A stretch of DNA of 64,000 nucleotides. Source: Levilactobacillus brevis (GTDB taxonomy: Bacteria; Bacillota; Bacilli; Lactobacillales; Lactobacillaceae). The stretch lies in NCBI GenBank assembly GCA_021383565.1, contig CP079699.1:992001-1056000 (forward strand), read 5' to 3'. Each line of letters opens with the position of its first letter. Within the stretch, counting starts at the first letter, position 1. Below the pieces are notes generated by a model that worked only from the letters and a program-made list of their open reading frames with translations, searched no databases and was not told the DNA's origin. The position numbers were made by a program, and so were the translations under genes. Positions 18,974 through 28,005 of the stretch are shown one piece after another.

Positions 18974-19984
18974 TTATTTACGAATCGCGGCGGTACTCTC
19001 CCGTTGTCGCAGTTCAACCGGCAATTCCACCGTTTGCGGCGCCAACTGACGCTTTTGAATACGATTAATCAAAAGCGTTGTCGCCTGCTCGCCCATGGTC
19101 ACCACCGGCTGATGAACCGTGCTGAGCTTGGGCACCACGTAGTCATCGAGGTCAATATCATCGTAACCCAGCACCGAGATGTCTTCCGGCACCCGAATGC
19201 CCCGCTCGTGAAGACCACGAATGAGCCCCAGCGCCATCTCATCGTTGACGGCGAAGACGGCTGTTGGCGCCTGCGCGATCACGGCTTCGGTCGCCTGATA
19301 GCCCCCCAGCTTGGTCATCGGCGAAATGATAAAGGCTTCATCGGGAAGCGTCACGCCCACCTGCGCCAGATGGTGTTTGAATCCTTCCAGCCGAACCACC
19401 AGGTTATCCGTGGGATCGGCCGGCATGATAACGGCAATCTGCCGGTGACCCAGCGATAAGAGATGTTCTGCCGCCAGCTTGCCGCCTCGCTGGTCGTTGA
19501 TGCGCACGCTGTCCAGACTCGGACCACCGTTTTGGTCGATCAACAGATACGGAATGCCATTCTTTTTCAAAATATTATCAATAGCCTCGACGGTAATCGA
19601 AGAACTGGAAATGATTAAACCGTCTACCGCCCGCTTGATTAGCTCCTGCAGATAGTAACCCTCCAGATCTTCGTCGTAATTCGCCCCAAAGATCAACGGA
19701 ATAAAGTGCCGCTCACGACTGGTCGACTGCACACCTTTAATAAACATACTGAAAAACGGGTTGCCCAGGTTGGGAACAATCACGCCAATCGTCTGGGCCG
19801 AACGCATAATCAGATTCCGCGCGTTAAAGTCGGGGACGTAGCCCATCTCTTCTTGGAGCTGATGCACGCGGGTCCGCGTATCAATGCTAAACCGCTCGCC
19901 CTTCCCATTTAAAATCTGCGAAACCGTGGTGACTGAAACCCCGGCGGCCTCTGCCAGGTCCCGAATCGTTACTTTCCGTGTCAT
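18974..19984 (-). CDS. rbsR: LacI-family ribose regulator
   Basis: 336 residues. The N-terminal HTH (TIRDLAEAAGVSVTTVSQILNG) is followed by a periplasmic-binding-protein-like effector domain. The adjacent ribokinase gene and palindromic operator make a ribose repressor the best call. GGAGG precedes the ATG at 19984. A TATAAT-like -10 lies at 20068-20073 with a weak -35. The operator is only upstream of rbsK; I see none at the rbsR promoter. Confidence 0.85.
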   Translation of the reverse strand: MTRKVTIRDLAEAAGVSVTTVSQILNGKGERFSIDTRTRVHQLQEEMGYVPDFNARNLIMRSAQTIGVIVPNLGNPFFSMFIKGVQSTSRERHFIPLIFGANYDEDLEGYYLQELIKRAVDGLIISSSSITVEAIDNILKKNGIPYLLIDQNGGPSLDSVRINDQRGGKLAAEHLLSLGHRQIAVIMPADPTDNLVVRLEGFKHHLAQVGVTLPDEAFIISPMTKLGGYQATEAVIAQAPTAVFAVNDEMALGLIRGLHERGIRVPEDISVLGYDDIDLDDYVVPKLSTVHQPVVTMGEQATTLLINRIQKRQLAPQTVELPVELRQRESTAAIRK

Positions 19985-20221
19985 AGCACCCTCCACACCA
20001 ATCTGTCAAAATCTCGTTTAAGTCGTGGTCACCAACGCCCACGCCGGCAACCACGACCACTGCGTTAATTATACCCTATCCGCGCCGTCAGTTGCTGAAC
20101 AATTTTAGTTATTTTTCCAATTGTTATTCGTTATTATTAAAGTTATTAAACCCGTAAGCGTTATAATCTTTATTTCAACGTTAAATTAACTAACTGTCGC
20201 TTTCCATCTGGGTAAATGAAA

Positions 20222-20260
20222 AAGACTAGCGGCACCCTTTCGGTCATGTCGTTAGTCTTC
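20222..20260 (-). terminator. Terminator after the aldo/keto reductase gene
   Basis: On the minus strand AAGACTAACG pairs with CGCTAGTCTT, then TTTC. The 140 bp between it and the rbsR promoter are AT-rich with no gene. Confidence 0.75.
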
Positions 20261-20267
20261 GGTCTAC

Positions 20268-21257
20268 CTAAGCCTTCAAAATCTTATCGATGGCTTGTAA
20301 TTCTTCATCGTCAAATTCCAAGTTTTGGACGGCTTTGACGTTTTCATATAAATGTTCTGGTTTGGAAGCGCCGGTAATCACACTGGTAATCACTGGGTTG
20401 TGTAACAACCAAGCTAAGGCCATGTGTGATAACTTTTGACCGCGGCTGTGGGCAATCTTATTCAGGCCCTGCAACTTCTTCAACATCTTGTCACGACCGG
20501 CGTCCAAGATAAATTCACTGGACCAGTGAATATCGACGTCTTCCGGAATGCCATCCAGGTACTTGTCGGTCAACAGGCCTTCGCACAGTGGTCCGTAAGC
20601 GATGGCGCCGGCATTGTTCTTCTTTAACATGTCGAACAGACCGTCATCATTGGCCGTTTGATTCAACATGTTGTAGGACACTTGGTCCACAACGAATGGC
20701 GTATGCAGGTCTCTGAAGATCTTAATCATCGCTTCGGCTTGAGGGGCCGTGTAGTTCGAGATTCCCACGTAGAGCGTCTTGCCTTGCCGCACCATGTCGT
20801 CTAACGCCACGGCCGTTTCCTCCGGTGACGTCTCGGCATCGTAACGGTGGCTATAGAAAATGTCCACGTAGTCCAGGCCCATGCACTTCAATGAACGATC
20901 CAATGAAGCCATCAGCGCCTTACGTGAGCTCATTTGACCGTAAGGACCAGGCCACATGTGGAAACCCGCCTTACTACTGATGACCAGTTCATCACGATAA
21001 GGCTTTAATTCACGCTCTAAGACCTCACCAAAAAGACGTTCCGCTTCGTAGGACCCTGGACCGTAGTTGGCGGCCAAGTCAAAGCTAAAGATCCCGGCAT
21101 CAAATGCCTTTAAAATAATGTCCCGGGTATCGCCGTAGTTGGCGTGTTCCCCATATTTATGCCACATTCCAAAAGAAATTGCTGGTAGTTGAAAACCAGT
21201 ATTTCCGGCACGCCGCACTGGAATTTTTTCATAACGATGTTCATCTGCTAAATACAT
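20268..21257 (-). CDS. Aldo/keto reductase, YghZ-like
   Basis: 329 residues, TIM-barrel NADPH oxidoreductase. The catalytic tetrad is readable: Asp and Tyr in FDLAANYG, Lys in SSKAG and His in YSHRYD. The long GPGSYEAERLFG and MWPGPYGQMSSRK segments resemble E. coli YghZ, an L-glyceraldehyde 3-phosphate reductase; that substrate is inferred from the family. The ATG at 21257 is chosen because GGAAGGA lies 9 nt upstream. It has its own promoter in the end of murQ. Confidence 0.87.
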   Translation of the reverse strand: MYLADEHRYEKIPVRRAGNTGFQLPAISFGMWHKYGEHANYGDTRDIILKAFDAGIFSFDLAANYGPGSYEAERLFGEVLERELKPYRDELVISSKAGFHMWPGPYGQMSSRKALMASLDRSLKCMGLDYVDIFYSHRYDAETSPEETAVALDDMVRQGKTLYVGISNYTAPQAEAMIKIFRDLHTPFVVDQVSYNMLNQTANDDGLFDMLKKNNAGAIAYGPLCEGLLTDKYLDGIPEDVDIHWSSEFILDAGRDKMLKKLQGLNKIAHSRGQKLSHMALAWLLHNPVITSVITGASKPEHLYENVKAVQNLEFDDEELQAIDKILKA

Positions 21258-21290
21258 TTGCCACATTCCTTCCCTTTATGCCTACCTATG

Positions 21291-21320
21291 AGTATAAAGG
21301 AATTGGTGTGGACCAGTCAA
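21291..21320 (-). promoter_or_regulatory. Promoter of the aldo/keto reductase gene
   Basis: TTGACT (21315-21320) and TATACT (21291-21296), 18 nt apart on the minus strand. Confidence 0.8.
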
Positions 21321-21328
21321 GTTTTGCG

Positions 21329-22243
21329 TTAAACGTGCTGTACGTCATCACTAAGCTTAACGGCTTGAGAAACGTGACCACCCGTGGCATTCAACAACTT
21401 TTTGGCCTCCGCAATGGTCCCCTTGGTCTCAATCAACACGATGGCTAGTGGGACGTTGTTGCCGGCCCGATCGAGCGCGCGTTCCGCCGCCAACGTTGAG
21501 GTCTGAGTGGCTTCCGCAATAATCTTCTTGGCCCGTTCAAAGGTCTTGCCGTTGGTCGGAACCACGTTAATCATCAGGTTCTGGTAAACCTTACCAGACT
21601 TGACCATGATGCCCGTTGACAACATGTTCAGCACCATCTTCTCGGCGGTTCCGGCCTTTAGGAGTGTGGCGCCGGTAATCACTTCGGGCCCCACGACCGG
21701 CGTAATTGGGTAATCGGCTAACTGCGCCAACGGACTGTCCTCGATACAGGAGAACCCAATACCCGTGGCGCCCTGTTCTTGGGCAAACTTCAGTGCGGCC
21801 ACCGTGTAAGGCGTCTGACCGGAAGCGGCACTGGCCACCACCACATCATTTTCCGTCAACTGTACCGCGGCTAAATCGTCCTGCGCCAGCTCGGGGGAGT
21901 CCTCCACGGACGGTAGCGTGTGTGTCAAGGCCTCGTTGCCCCCGGCAATCAGCCCAAATGTCTGCTGTTCGGTCAGCCCATAGGTTGGCTGGAGTTCGGT
22001 GGCATCAATCACGCCTAACCGGCCGGAAGTCCCGGCCCCGACGTAAATCAAGCGCCCACCCTGATCGAACTTCGGGTAGGCCGCATCAATGGCCGCCGCA
22101 ATCTGGGGCAACTGCTTCTGGACGGCGCGGGCTACCCGGTGGTCCTCGCGGTTAATCGTCCCGACCATTTCCAACGTGGATTCGCGGTCAATGTGCGTTG
22201 ACCGGTGATTTCTTTGTTCTGTAAGTAAGTCTTCAAATTGCAT
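21329..22243 (-). CDS. murQ: N-acetylmuramic acid 6-phosphate etherase
   Basis: 304 residues with a SIS domain (GAGTSGRLGVIDATEL) and the conserved TRDHR-like motif near the N-terminus. It cleaves the lactyl ether of MurNAc 6-phosphate to GlcNAc 6-phosphate and D-lactate, recycling cell-wall sugar in the cytoplasm. Start at 22243 follows GGAGG by 8 nt. No MurNAc PTS, murR or anhydro-MurNAc kinase gene is adjacent, so uptake must be encoded elsewhere. Confidence 0.93.
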   Translation of the reverse strand: MQFEDLLTEQRNHRSTHIDRESTLEMVGTINREDHRVARAVQKQLPQIAAAIDAAYPKFDQGGRLIYVGAGTSGRLGVIDATELQPTYGLTEQQTFGLIAGGNEALTHTLPSVEDSPELAQDDLAAVQLTENDVVVASAASGQTPYTVAALKFAQEQGATGIGFSCIEDSPLAQLADYPITPVVGPEVITGATLLKAGTAEKMVLNMLSTGIMVKSGKVYQNLMINVVPTNGKTFERAKKIIAEATQTSTLAAERALDRAGNNVPLAIVLIETKGTIAEAKKLLNATGGHVSQAVKLSDDVQHV

Positions 22244-22310
22244 GGTGTTGACCTCCAACTTTCATTAGACTTGTCGAAATTATGTATTCGCTTTCATAGC
22301 GACTACTCTA

Positions 22311-22367
22311 GGTATAACATGTTTCATACATAATTTCAATTGTGAATATTAACTGACCAATATTCAC
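22311..22367 (-). promoter_or_regulatory. murQ promoter with upstream inverted repeat
   Basis: TTGAAA (22334-22339) and TATACC (22311-22316), 17 nt apart with an extended TG, on the minus strand. Immediately upstream, GTGAATATT (22342-22350) and AATATTCAC (22359-22367) form a perfect 9-bp inverted repeat with 8-nt spacing, a likely regulator site. Confidence 0.7.
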
Positions 22368-22472
22368 GACTATTTACAGTGGTGATCAGTCCGGATTTTC
22401 AGCGGCTATTTGCAAGCCGCGTCATCACCCATCTTTTCAACCAATCACGGCAGATTTTCATGACGACGGGAC

Positions 22473-22518
22473 AAAAAAGGCCCGTTAAACTTGGACTTTT
22501 CATCCAGCTTAACGAGCC
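22473..22518 (-). terminator. Terminator after the peptide-binding protein gene
   Basis: On the minus strand GGCTCGTTAA pairs with TTAACGGGCC, followed by TTTTTT; an inner stem extends it. Confidence 0.85.
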
Positions 22519-22532
22519 AATTTCAAATTAAA

Positions 22533-24179
22533 TTACTGTTCAACACGCATCCACTGGTACCCGCGACTCATGCCGGCTGGGTTCCAGACATATCCCGTGA
22601 CCTTGGAATTCCACATTTCAACCGTTGCGGGTTGATACAGCGGGATAACCCCCTGCTGCGTCATCAACCGTTTTTCGGCGTTAACCAGGTCATTGTACCG
22701 GGCCGTTGGCTTGTTGGCATCCTGATTCTCAGAACGCTTCAAGTAGTCGTCGTACTTCGCGTCGGAGAAGCCACCATTGTTGTTGGTGTTGCCGGTGCTC
22801 ATCAACGACAAGAAGTTGATCGGATCGGCAAAGTCCGCACCCCAGTTCGACAGAACCAGGTCAAAGTTTCCACTGTTTGAGCGACTCAACCGTGTCTTGT
22901 AAGGCAAGGTGTTAATCGTCACCTTCACGTTGGGTAACTTTTGCAGGTTGGCTTGGATATCCTGCGCCACCGTCTTGGTCACACTGGTATCATCGGCCAT
23001 TAACGTCAGGTTCAGCTCCTTGGCGCCACTAGCCTTTAAACCGGCCTTCATCAGTTGCTTGGCCTGCTTCAAGTCATAGGTCACCCCACTCTTGACGTAA
23101 GCGTCCTTGGCAAAGTCGGCCTTGGTCTTCGGGTTCTGCGTCAGATTTTGGGAAACGAAGCCCAGTGGTGCCTTTGAACCATCCCGCAGGACGCTCTTGG
23201 CCAACTGTTGCTTGTCAATCGCCATGGACAAGGCTTGCCGGACCTTCAAGTTCCGTAGTGCCTTGATCCGCTTTTGGTTCATCTGCATGTAGTAGGTGGA
23301 CCCGCCGACAAAGGTCTTCATGCCCTTGTTGTTCTTCAGGTTGGCAACCTGTGTCCCGTCCAGCGTTGTGGCGTCCAATTTCTTTTGTTGATAGAGGTTC
23401 AAGCCCGTTGATGGGTCGGCGACGACTTGGAAGTTCAGCTTCTTCAGCGTAATCTTCTTTTTATCCCAGAACTTGGTGTTCTTGACCAATTGCCAGTTCT
23501 GATCGGTTCCTTGCCATTTGGTCATGACGAAGGGACCATCGTAGGCCGTCTTCTCACTGGAATGGCCGTAACTCTTCCCGTACTTATCGACAACGCTCTG
23601 TTCCTGCGGGAAGAAAGTTGGGAAGGCTAGCAGCAGCTTGAAGTAAGCGACTGGCTTGCTCAACGTGACCTCCAGCTTGTATTTGCCCACGGCCTTAACG
23701 CCTAATTGGCTAGGCGCCAACTTACCATTTTGCACTTGACTGTAGTTCTTGATTCCCGCCATCAAATAGGCATACTCGGCTGCCGTCTTGGGATTAACCG
23801 TCCGCTGCCAAGAGTAAACGTAATCCTTGGCCGTGACCGTCTTACCATCGTTCCAACGATTGTCGTGCCGGAGATTAAAGACGTAGGTCTTCCCGCCATT
23901 GCTGACCGTGGTCTTGGTCGCCATGGCGTTGATCAGCTTCTCATTTTTACCTAAACGATACAATCCTTCTTGCGTGTGGTAGAGCTGCGTCAGACTGGTT
24001 GAATCCGCCGCCTTCGACACGTCCAAGGTCGTGACCTCGGACTTCGTCGACAGCTTAACCTCTTGGTCCGACGCTAACTTACCTGAATTGCTGGACGTCG
24101 TTGACTTCCCGCAAGCGGCCAAACCGCCCACGACCAACGCCGCAATCCCCAGCAAGGTGCCAAAATGTTTTCCTCTCAA
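22533..24179 (-). CDS. Oligopeptide ABC transporter substrate-binding lipoprotein
   Basis: 548 residues. A short lipoprotein signal ends in the lipobox LAAC (residues 20-23), so it is tethered outside the membrane. The mature part is a family-5 solute-binding protein (OppA-like): LYRLGKNEKLINAMATK, WNDGKTVTAKDYVYSWQR and PLGFVSQ are typical. Start is TTG at 24179 with AAGGAG 8 nt upstream. No permease or ATPase gene is beside it, so it probably feeds an Opp system encoded elsewhere. Confidence 0.9.
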   Translation of the reverse strand: MRGKHFGTLLGIAALVVGGLAACGKSTTSSNSGKLASDQEVKLSTKSEVTTLDVSKAADSTSLTQLYHTQEGLYRLGKNEKLINAMATKTTVSNGGKTYVFNLRHDNRWNDGKTVTAKDYVYSWQRTVNPKTAAEYAYLMAGIKNYSQVQNGKLAPSQLGVKAVGKYKLEVTLSKPVAYFKLLLAFPTFFPQEQSVVDKYGKSYGHSSEKTAYDGPFVMTKWQGTDQNWQLVKNTKFWDKKKITLKKLNFQVVADPSTGLNLYQQKKLDATTLDGTQVANLKNNKGMKTFVGGSTYYMQMNQKRIKALRNLKVRQALSMAIDKQQLAKSVLRDGSKAPLGFVSQNLTQNPKTKADFAKDAYVKSGVTYDLKQAKQLMKAGLKASGAKELNLTLMADDTSVTKTVAQDIQANLQKLPNVKVTINTLPYKTRLSRSNSGNFDLVLSNWGADFADPINFLSLMSTGNTNNNGGFSDAKYDDYLKRSENQDANKPTARYNDLVNAEKRLMTQQGVIPLYQPATVEMWNSKVTGYVWNPAGMSRGYQWMRVEQ

Positions 24180-24258
24180 ACGACTCGCTCCTTCTCTAAA
24201 TCTTGGTAACCATCCTTATCGAACCATGATTCCCTCTTTTGCCGATTCGGTAAGACAC

Positions 24259-24292
24259 AAAACAAGAACCATCACCAGCGTGACGGCTCTCG
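24259..24292 (-). terminator. Terminator after the Prs paralog
   Basis: AGAGCCGTCAC pairs with GTGATGGTTCT (two wobbles) on the minus strand and is followed by TGTTTTGT. No clear promoter for the downstream lipoprotein gene is visible. Confidence 0.75.
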
Positions 24293-24296
24293 TCGT

Positions 24297-25283
24297 TTAC
24301 TGCTTATGCTGCTTCAATGCCTTGTGGAATAAGGAATCCACGGGCTCTTGATGATAAATTAAATCCATCGCTTTACCGAACAATTCGCCAACCGACAGTA
24401 CCACAAACTTATCACTCTTTTTCTCGTCTGGCAACTGAATCGAATCGGTGAAGACCACTTTTTCCAGCGGCGAGTCCTCGATACGCGCCGTCGCTTGACC
24501 AGAGAGCACCGCGTGGGTGGCGCAGGCGTAGACATCTGCGGCCCCCGCGGCCTTCAAAGCTCTGGCAGACACGGTAATCCGGAGGGCGGTATCAATAATA
24601 TCGTCGACCAGAATGGCGCGTTTACCCTGCACATTTCCAATCACGGCATCGGGATGTGCGGTGTTCTCCGTATCGTCCCGGTTATCAATGATGGCAATCG
24701 GCGCCCCGAGCAATTCGGCTAACCGCCGTGCCCGACTCACACCAGCATGGTCCGGCGCCACAACAACGAAGTTATCGTCCGTCATCTCGGGATTGTCCAC
24801 AAAGTAACTGGCCAATAGCCGATCGCTTTGCAAATGATCCACTGGAATGTCGAAGAATCCTTGGAGTTGGGCGGCATGTAGGTCTAATGCAATAACCCGG
24901 CTCACTCCATCCATTTGTAACAGTGAGGCAATCAACTTGGCCGTAATGGGTTCTCGCGACCGGGCTTTGCGGTCGGCCCGTGAGTACCCGTAGTACGGAA
25001 TCACCACGTTAATCTTATCGGCACTTGCCCGCCGCGCCGCATCAACCATAATTAACAATTCCATCAGATTGGTGTTGACCGGATCAGAGACCGATTGGAT
25101 GATGAACAATTGGTCACCACGAATACTTTCATCGATACTAATCTGAATTTCACCGTCACTAAAGTGCTTGATCGTTGCCTTACCCAGCTCAACGCCAGCG
25201 GCCTGTGCGATCTTTTCCGCAAGTGGCCGGTTGGAATTCAGTGCAAAAACTTTCATTCTGCCAGCTTCGACATGTTCTGCCAT
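24297..25283 (-). CDS. Ribose-phosphate pyrophosphokinase paralog lacking catalytic-loop residues
   Basis: 328 residues with the class I Prs fold: [32 protein letters not shown] and [18 protein letters not shown]. Two functional sites differ from the usual family. The flexible catalytic loop, normally DKRRP, reads DNRDD (residues 200-204), losing the catalytic Lys and Arg. The PRPP loop, normally DDIIDTAGTI, reads [10 protein letters not shown] (227-236). It may be inactive and act as a regulator of a true Prs elsewhere. Start at 25283 has GGGAGG 5 nt upstream. A structured 73-nt leader precedes it. Confidence 0.88.
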   Translation of the reverse strand: MAEHVEAGRMKVFALNSNRPLAEKIAQAAGVELGKATIKHFSDGEIQISIDESIRGDQLFIIQSVSDPVNTNLMELLIMVDAARRASADKINVVIPYYGYSRADRKARSREPITAKLIASLLQMDGVSRVIALDLHAAQLQGFFDIPVDHLQSDRLLASYFVDNPEMTDDNFVVVAPDHAGVSRARRLAELLGAPIAIIDNRDDTENTAHPDAVIGNVQGKRAILVDDIIDTALRITVSARALKAAGAADVYACATHAVLSGQATARIEDSPLEKVVFTDSIQLPDEKKSDKFVVLSVGELFGKAMDLIYHQEPVDSLFHKALKQHKQ

Positions 25284-25328
25284 AACAGCCTCCCAGTGGG
25301 TTTCCCCAAATTCATTTATGATTTAATG

Positions 25329-25401
25329 GGTGCTGGCCTGGGTGGATCGCAAACTTCTCGACCGCGGCCGGTAAGTTTCGTGCCCCCAAGTCATCAGCAC
25401 C
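25329..25401 (-). ncRNA. Candidate cis-regulatory leader RNA of the Prs paralog
   Basis: On the minus strand, 45 nt upstream of the start codon, a nested hairpin is visible: GGTGCTG...CAGCACC closes it, then CTTGGG...CCCAGG, then AAACTT...AAGTTT, then ACCG...CGGT at the tip. All four stems nest without conflict over 73 nt. No T run follows, so it is not a simple terminator. It is not a T-box or PyrR site that I can recognise. A possible promoter (TTGCGA, 17 nt, TAAGCA) lies just upstream. Confidence 0.55.
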
Positions 25402-25467
25402 TTGCTTAATTGACTGTTTACATTATCGCAATCTTTGGCTGGAAACGCAACGATTCACGCCGCACTT

Positions 25468-27987
25468 TTAGTTTGTTGCCATGAACTGTGCGGGCGTAAT
25501 CCCTTGCATGCCAATCATCGGGTCAATCTGCCGACCGAGCACCAACTCCGGTGTTAAGCGGTAACTGGCCGGTTCGGTCGGTGTCGGGGCGGACGTTGAA
25601 GGCGCTTGCGGCGTCTCCCCCGTCGGCGCCACCGTTTTCTCATCTTTGGACGGCTGCGCTTCGGAAGCTGCCGGGGCTTCGGGCGTTGGCGTTGCGTCCG
25701 GTGCCAAGACACCTTGAATCCGCATGGTCAGCGTCGTCCGACGGTTAACGGACAGATTCGTCACGCAGGTGGCAAACGCATTCGGCTCACCCAATAGAAT
25801 CAGCATGTCCGCGGCCCGGGTCACCGCCGTATATAGCAGATTACGCTGAAGCATACGGTTATACTGCCCCACCATCGGCAAAATGACCATCTTAAATTCC
25901 GACCCCTGTGACTTGTGAATCGACATGCAGTAGGCCAGAGTCAGTCGATTCCAGTCATTTCGCGAATAGGTTACTTCGGTCTGTTCAAAGGCAATCGTCA
26001 GTTGATCGGCCTTGAGCTTCTTGTCCTTGGCACTCAGATCAATCCCCGTAATCGTCCCAATGTCGCCGTTGAAGACATTATTTTCCGGGCTATTAACGAG
26101 GTGCAAGACCTTATCGCCAATTCGAAACTTCTGATTGCGAAATTCGACCTCCTTGGTCCGCTCGGATTTCCGTGGATTCAGAATATCCTGTAGGACCACG
26201 TTGAGGCGATCAATCCCCGCTGACCCCCGATACATCGGTGCCAGTACCTGAATGTCATTGGCCGTGAACCCCTTGGCGTGAGCCTTGGCAACAATCTGGT
26301 CGATCACACTCTCCACTTGATTAGCGTGGCAGGGAATAAACGAGCGGTCGGCTTGATTCTGCGTGAAGTTCGGCGGTAGCTGGCCGTTCTTGATGGCGTG
26401 GGCCAATGGAATAATGGACGAGCCATCCCCCTGACGGTAAATGGTATCCAACTGAATCTTCTGTAATTGATCGCTGGCTAGCAAGTCGTGAAAGACCTGA
26501 CCCGGCCCGACGGAAGGCAGCTGATCCTTATCACCCACCAGGATGACCTGCATCCCTACCGGTACGGCCCGCAGGAGAGTCTTCATCAGATAGACGTCGA
26601 CCATCGACGTTTCATCAATAATCAACAGGCCACCTTCGAGGTCCTTGGTCGCCGCAGCATCTAAGTCCTCCTCGCGACCCGTGAGGCCCAGCAACCGATG
26701 AATGGTGCTGGCCGGCAAGCCGGTCGATTCGCTCATCCGCTTGGCCGCCCGTCCAGTCGGTGCCGCCAGTAGAACGGGGAACGGTTTATCCTTATATTCA
26801 TTAATGTCGAGTGACACCTCGTGGAGCCGGGCATACAGGTTAACCAGGCCCCGAATGATCGTGGTCTTCCCGGTCCCCGGTCCCCCAGTGAGTAAGAGCA
26901 CCTTAGCCTTCACCGCCGCGGTCAGTGCGCTCGTCTGTGACGCATCGTAAACGATATCCGCCTGTTTCTCCACGATCCGTACCTGCTTGGCAATCGCCTC
27001 ATCACTGAATTTTGGTTCATCGTCGCCGCCCTGCAGTAAACGCTGTAGGTGCTCGGCAATCTGCCATTCCGCATCGTACAACGATTTTAGATAAATGCGT
27101 TGATCATCTCCGACTACCTTTTGTTGCTTGGCTAATTCCAGCAACTGATCGGCAATGTCTTGGGGATTCAAGCGCACGTTCCGCGCATTTTCCAACAGAC
27201 TCAGCGTATTGGCCAACAGTGGCTTGGCCGTCGTATAGGTGTCCCCGTTAGCCACCGACAGATCCGTCAGCGTCTGGAGTAGCCCTGCTTGCAACCGTTC
27301 GGGACGGTCCGCAGCGTACCCCAGCTGGGTGGCAATCTGATCGGCCCGCTTGAAGCTGACCCCGGTGATGTCCTCGGCAAGTTGATAGGGATTGTCGTGA
27401 ATCACGTCGAGTGTCTTGGCCTCGTAACGGTTGTAAATGGCCGCCGCGAGCGTACTCCCGAAACCGTAACCGTTTAAGCCGATGATGATCTGTTCCATCC
27501 CGTTGTTGGTCTGCAACTGGCTGACCAGCGTGGCGACCACCTTGGCGGATAACCCGAGCGGCGTCAAGACAGAGCTATCGTCCAGAATCTTCTCAATCGC
27601 ATTAGTGCCCAGCTGATCGACAATCTTAGTCGCCGTCTTCTTGCCCAATCCCGGGAAGTCATCACCACTCAAATAGGCAATGACCCCACTACGGGAAGTG
27701 GGCGTTTCATTTTGGTAATTATCCGCCTGAAATTGCACGCCGTACTTGGGATGTTCAACCTTCTTGCCGGTAAACCGGTAGGTCACATCATCCTTAACGT
27801 CGGCGAAATTCCCGGTCACAACAATCTCGTCTTCGTGCCAGTCCAAGCTGGTCTCGGACACTTTGATTAACATGACCTTGTAAAAACTATCCTGACTCGC
27901 GAAGAAGACCGCACTGACGGTGCCAACCACGTAATCGGCCTGATCATCGTGGTCCGCCGCGAATAAATCCAGTGATTCGGATGCCAT
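25468..27987 (-). CDS. recD2: RecD-like DNA helicase
   Basis: 839 residues: N-terminal OB-like domain, helix-hairpin-helix region (SGDDFPGLGKKTATKIVDQLG), superfamily 1B helicase core with Walker A GGPGTGKTT, DEXQ-type motif IIDETSMVD, and the UvrD-like C-terminal domain with YCMSIHKSQGSEF. The last 70 residues are a Pro/Ala/Thr-rich tail. RecD2 unwinds DNA 5'-3' and acts in repair and fork maintenance without RecBC. Last gene of a three-gene operon, 18 nt behind the TPR gene. Confidence 0.94.
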   Translation of the reverse strand: MASESLDLFAADHDDQADYVVGTVSAVFFASQDSFYKVMLIKVSETSLDWHEDEIVVTGNFADVKDDVTYRFTGKKVEHPKYGVQFQADNYQNETPTSRSGVIAYLSGDDFPGLGKKTATKIVDQLGTNAIEKILDDSSVLTPLGLSAKVVATLVSQLQTNNGMEQIIIGLNGYGFGSTLAAAIYNRYEAKTLDVIHDNPYQLAEDITGVSFKRADQIATQLGYAADRPERLQAGLLQTLTDLSVANGDTYTTAKPLLANTLSLLENARNVRLNPQDIADQLLELAKQQKVVGDDQRIYLKSLYDAEWQIAEHLQRLLQGGDDEPKFSDEAIAKQVRIVEKQADIVYDASQTSALTAAVKAKVLLLTGGPGTGKTTIIRGLVNLYARLHEVSLDINEYKDKPFPVLLAAPTGRAAKRMSESTGLPASTIHRLLGLTGREEDLDAAATKDLEGGLLIIDETSMVDVYLMKTLLRAVPVGMQVILVGDKDQLPSVGPGQVFHDLLASDQLQKIQLDTIYRQGDGSSIIPLAHAIKNGQLPPNFTQNQADRSFIPCHANQVESVIDQIVAKAHAKGFTANDIQVLAPMYRGSAGIDRLNVVLQDILNPRKSERTKEVEFRNQKFRIGDKVLHLVNSPENNVFNGDIGTITGIDLSAKDKKLKADQLTIAFEQTEVTYSRNDWNRLTLAYCMSIHKSQGSEFKMVILPMVGQYNRMLQRNLLYTAVTRAADMLILLGEPNAFATCVTNLSVNRRTTLTMRIQGVLAPDATPTPEAPAASEAQPSKDEKTVAPTGETPQAPSTSAPTPTEPASYRLTPELVLGRQIDPMIGMQGITPAQFMATN

Positions 27988-28005
27988 CTGCTTGTCTCCT
28001 CCTAA

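Noticed and set aside
18908-19459. 183-codon plus-strand frame opposite rbsR
   Set aside because: Complete overlap with an unmistakable LacI-family gene; shadow frame.
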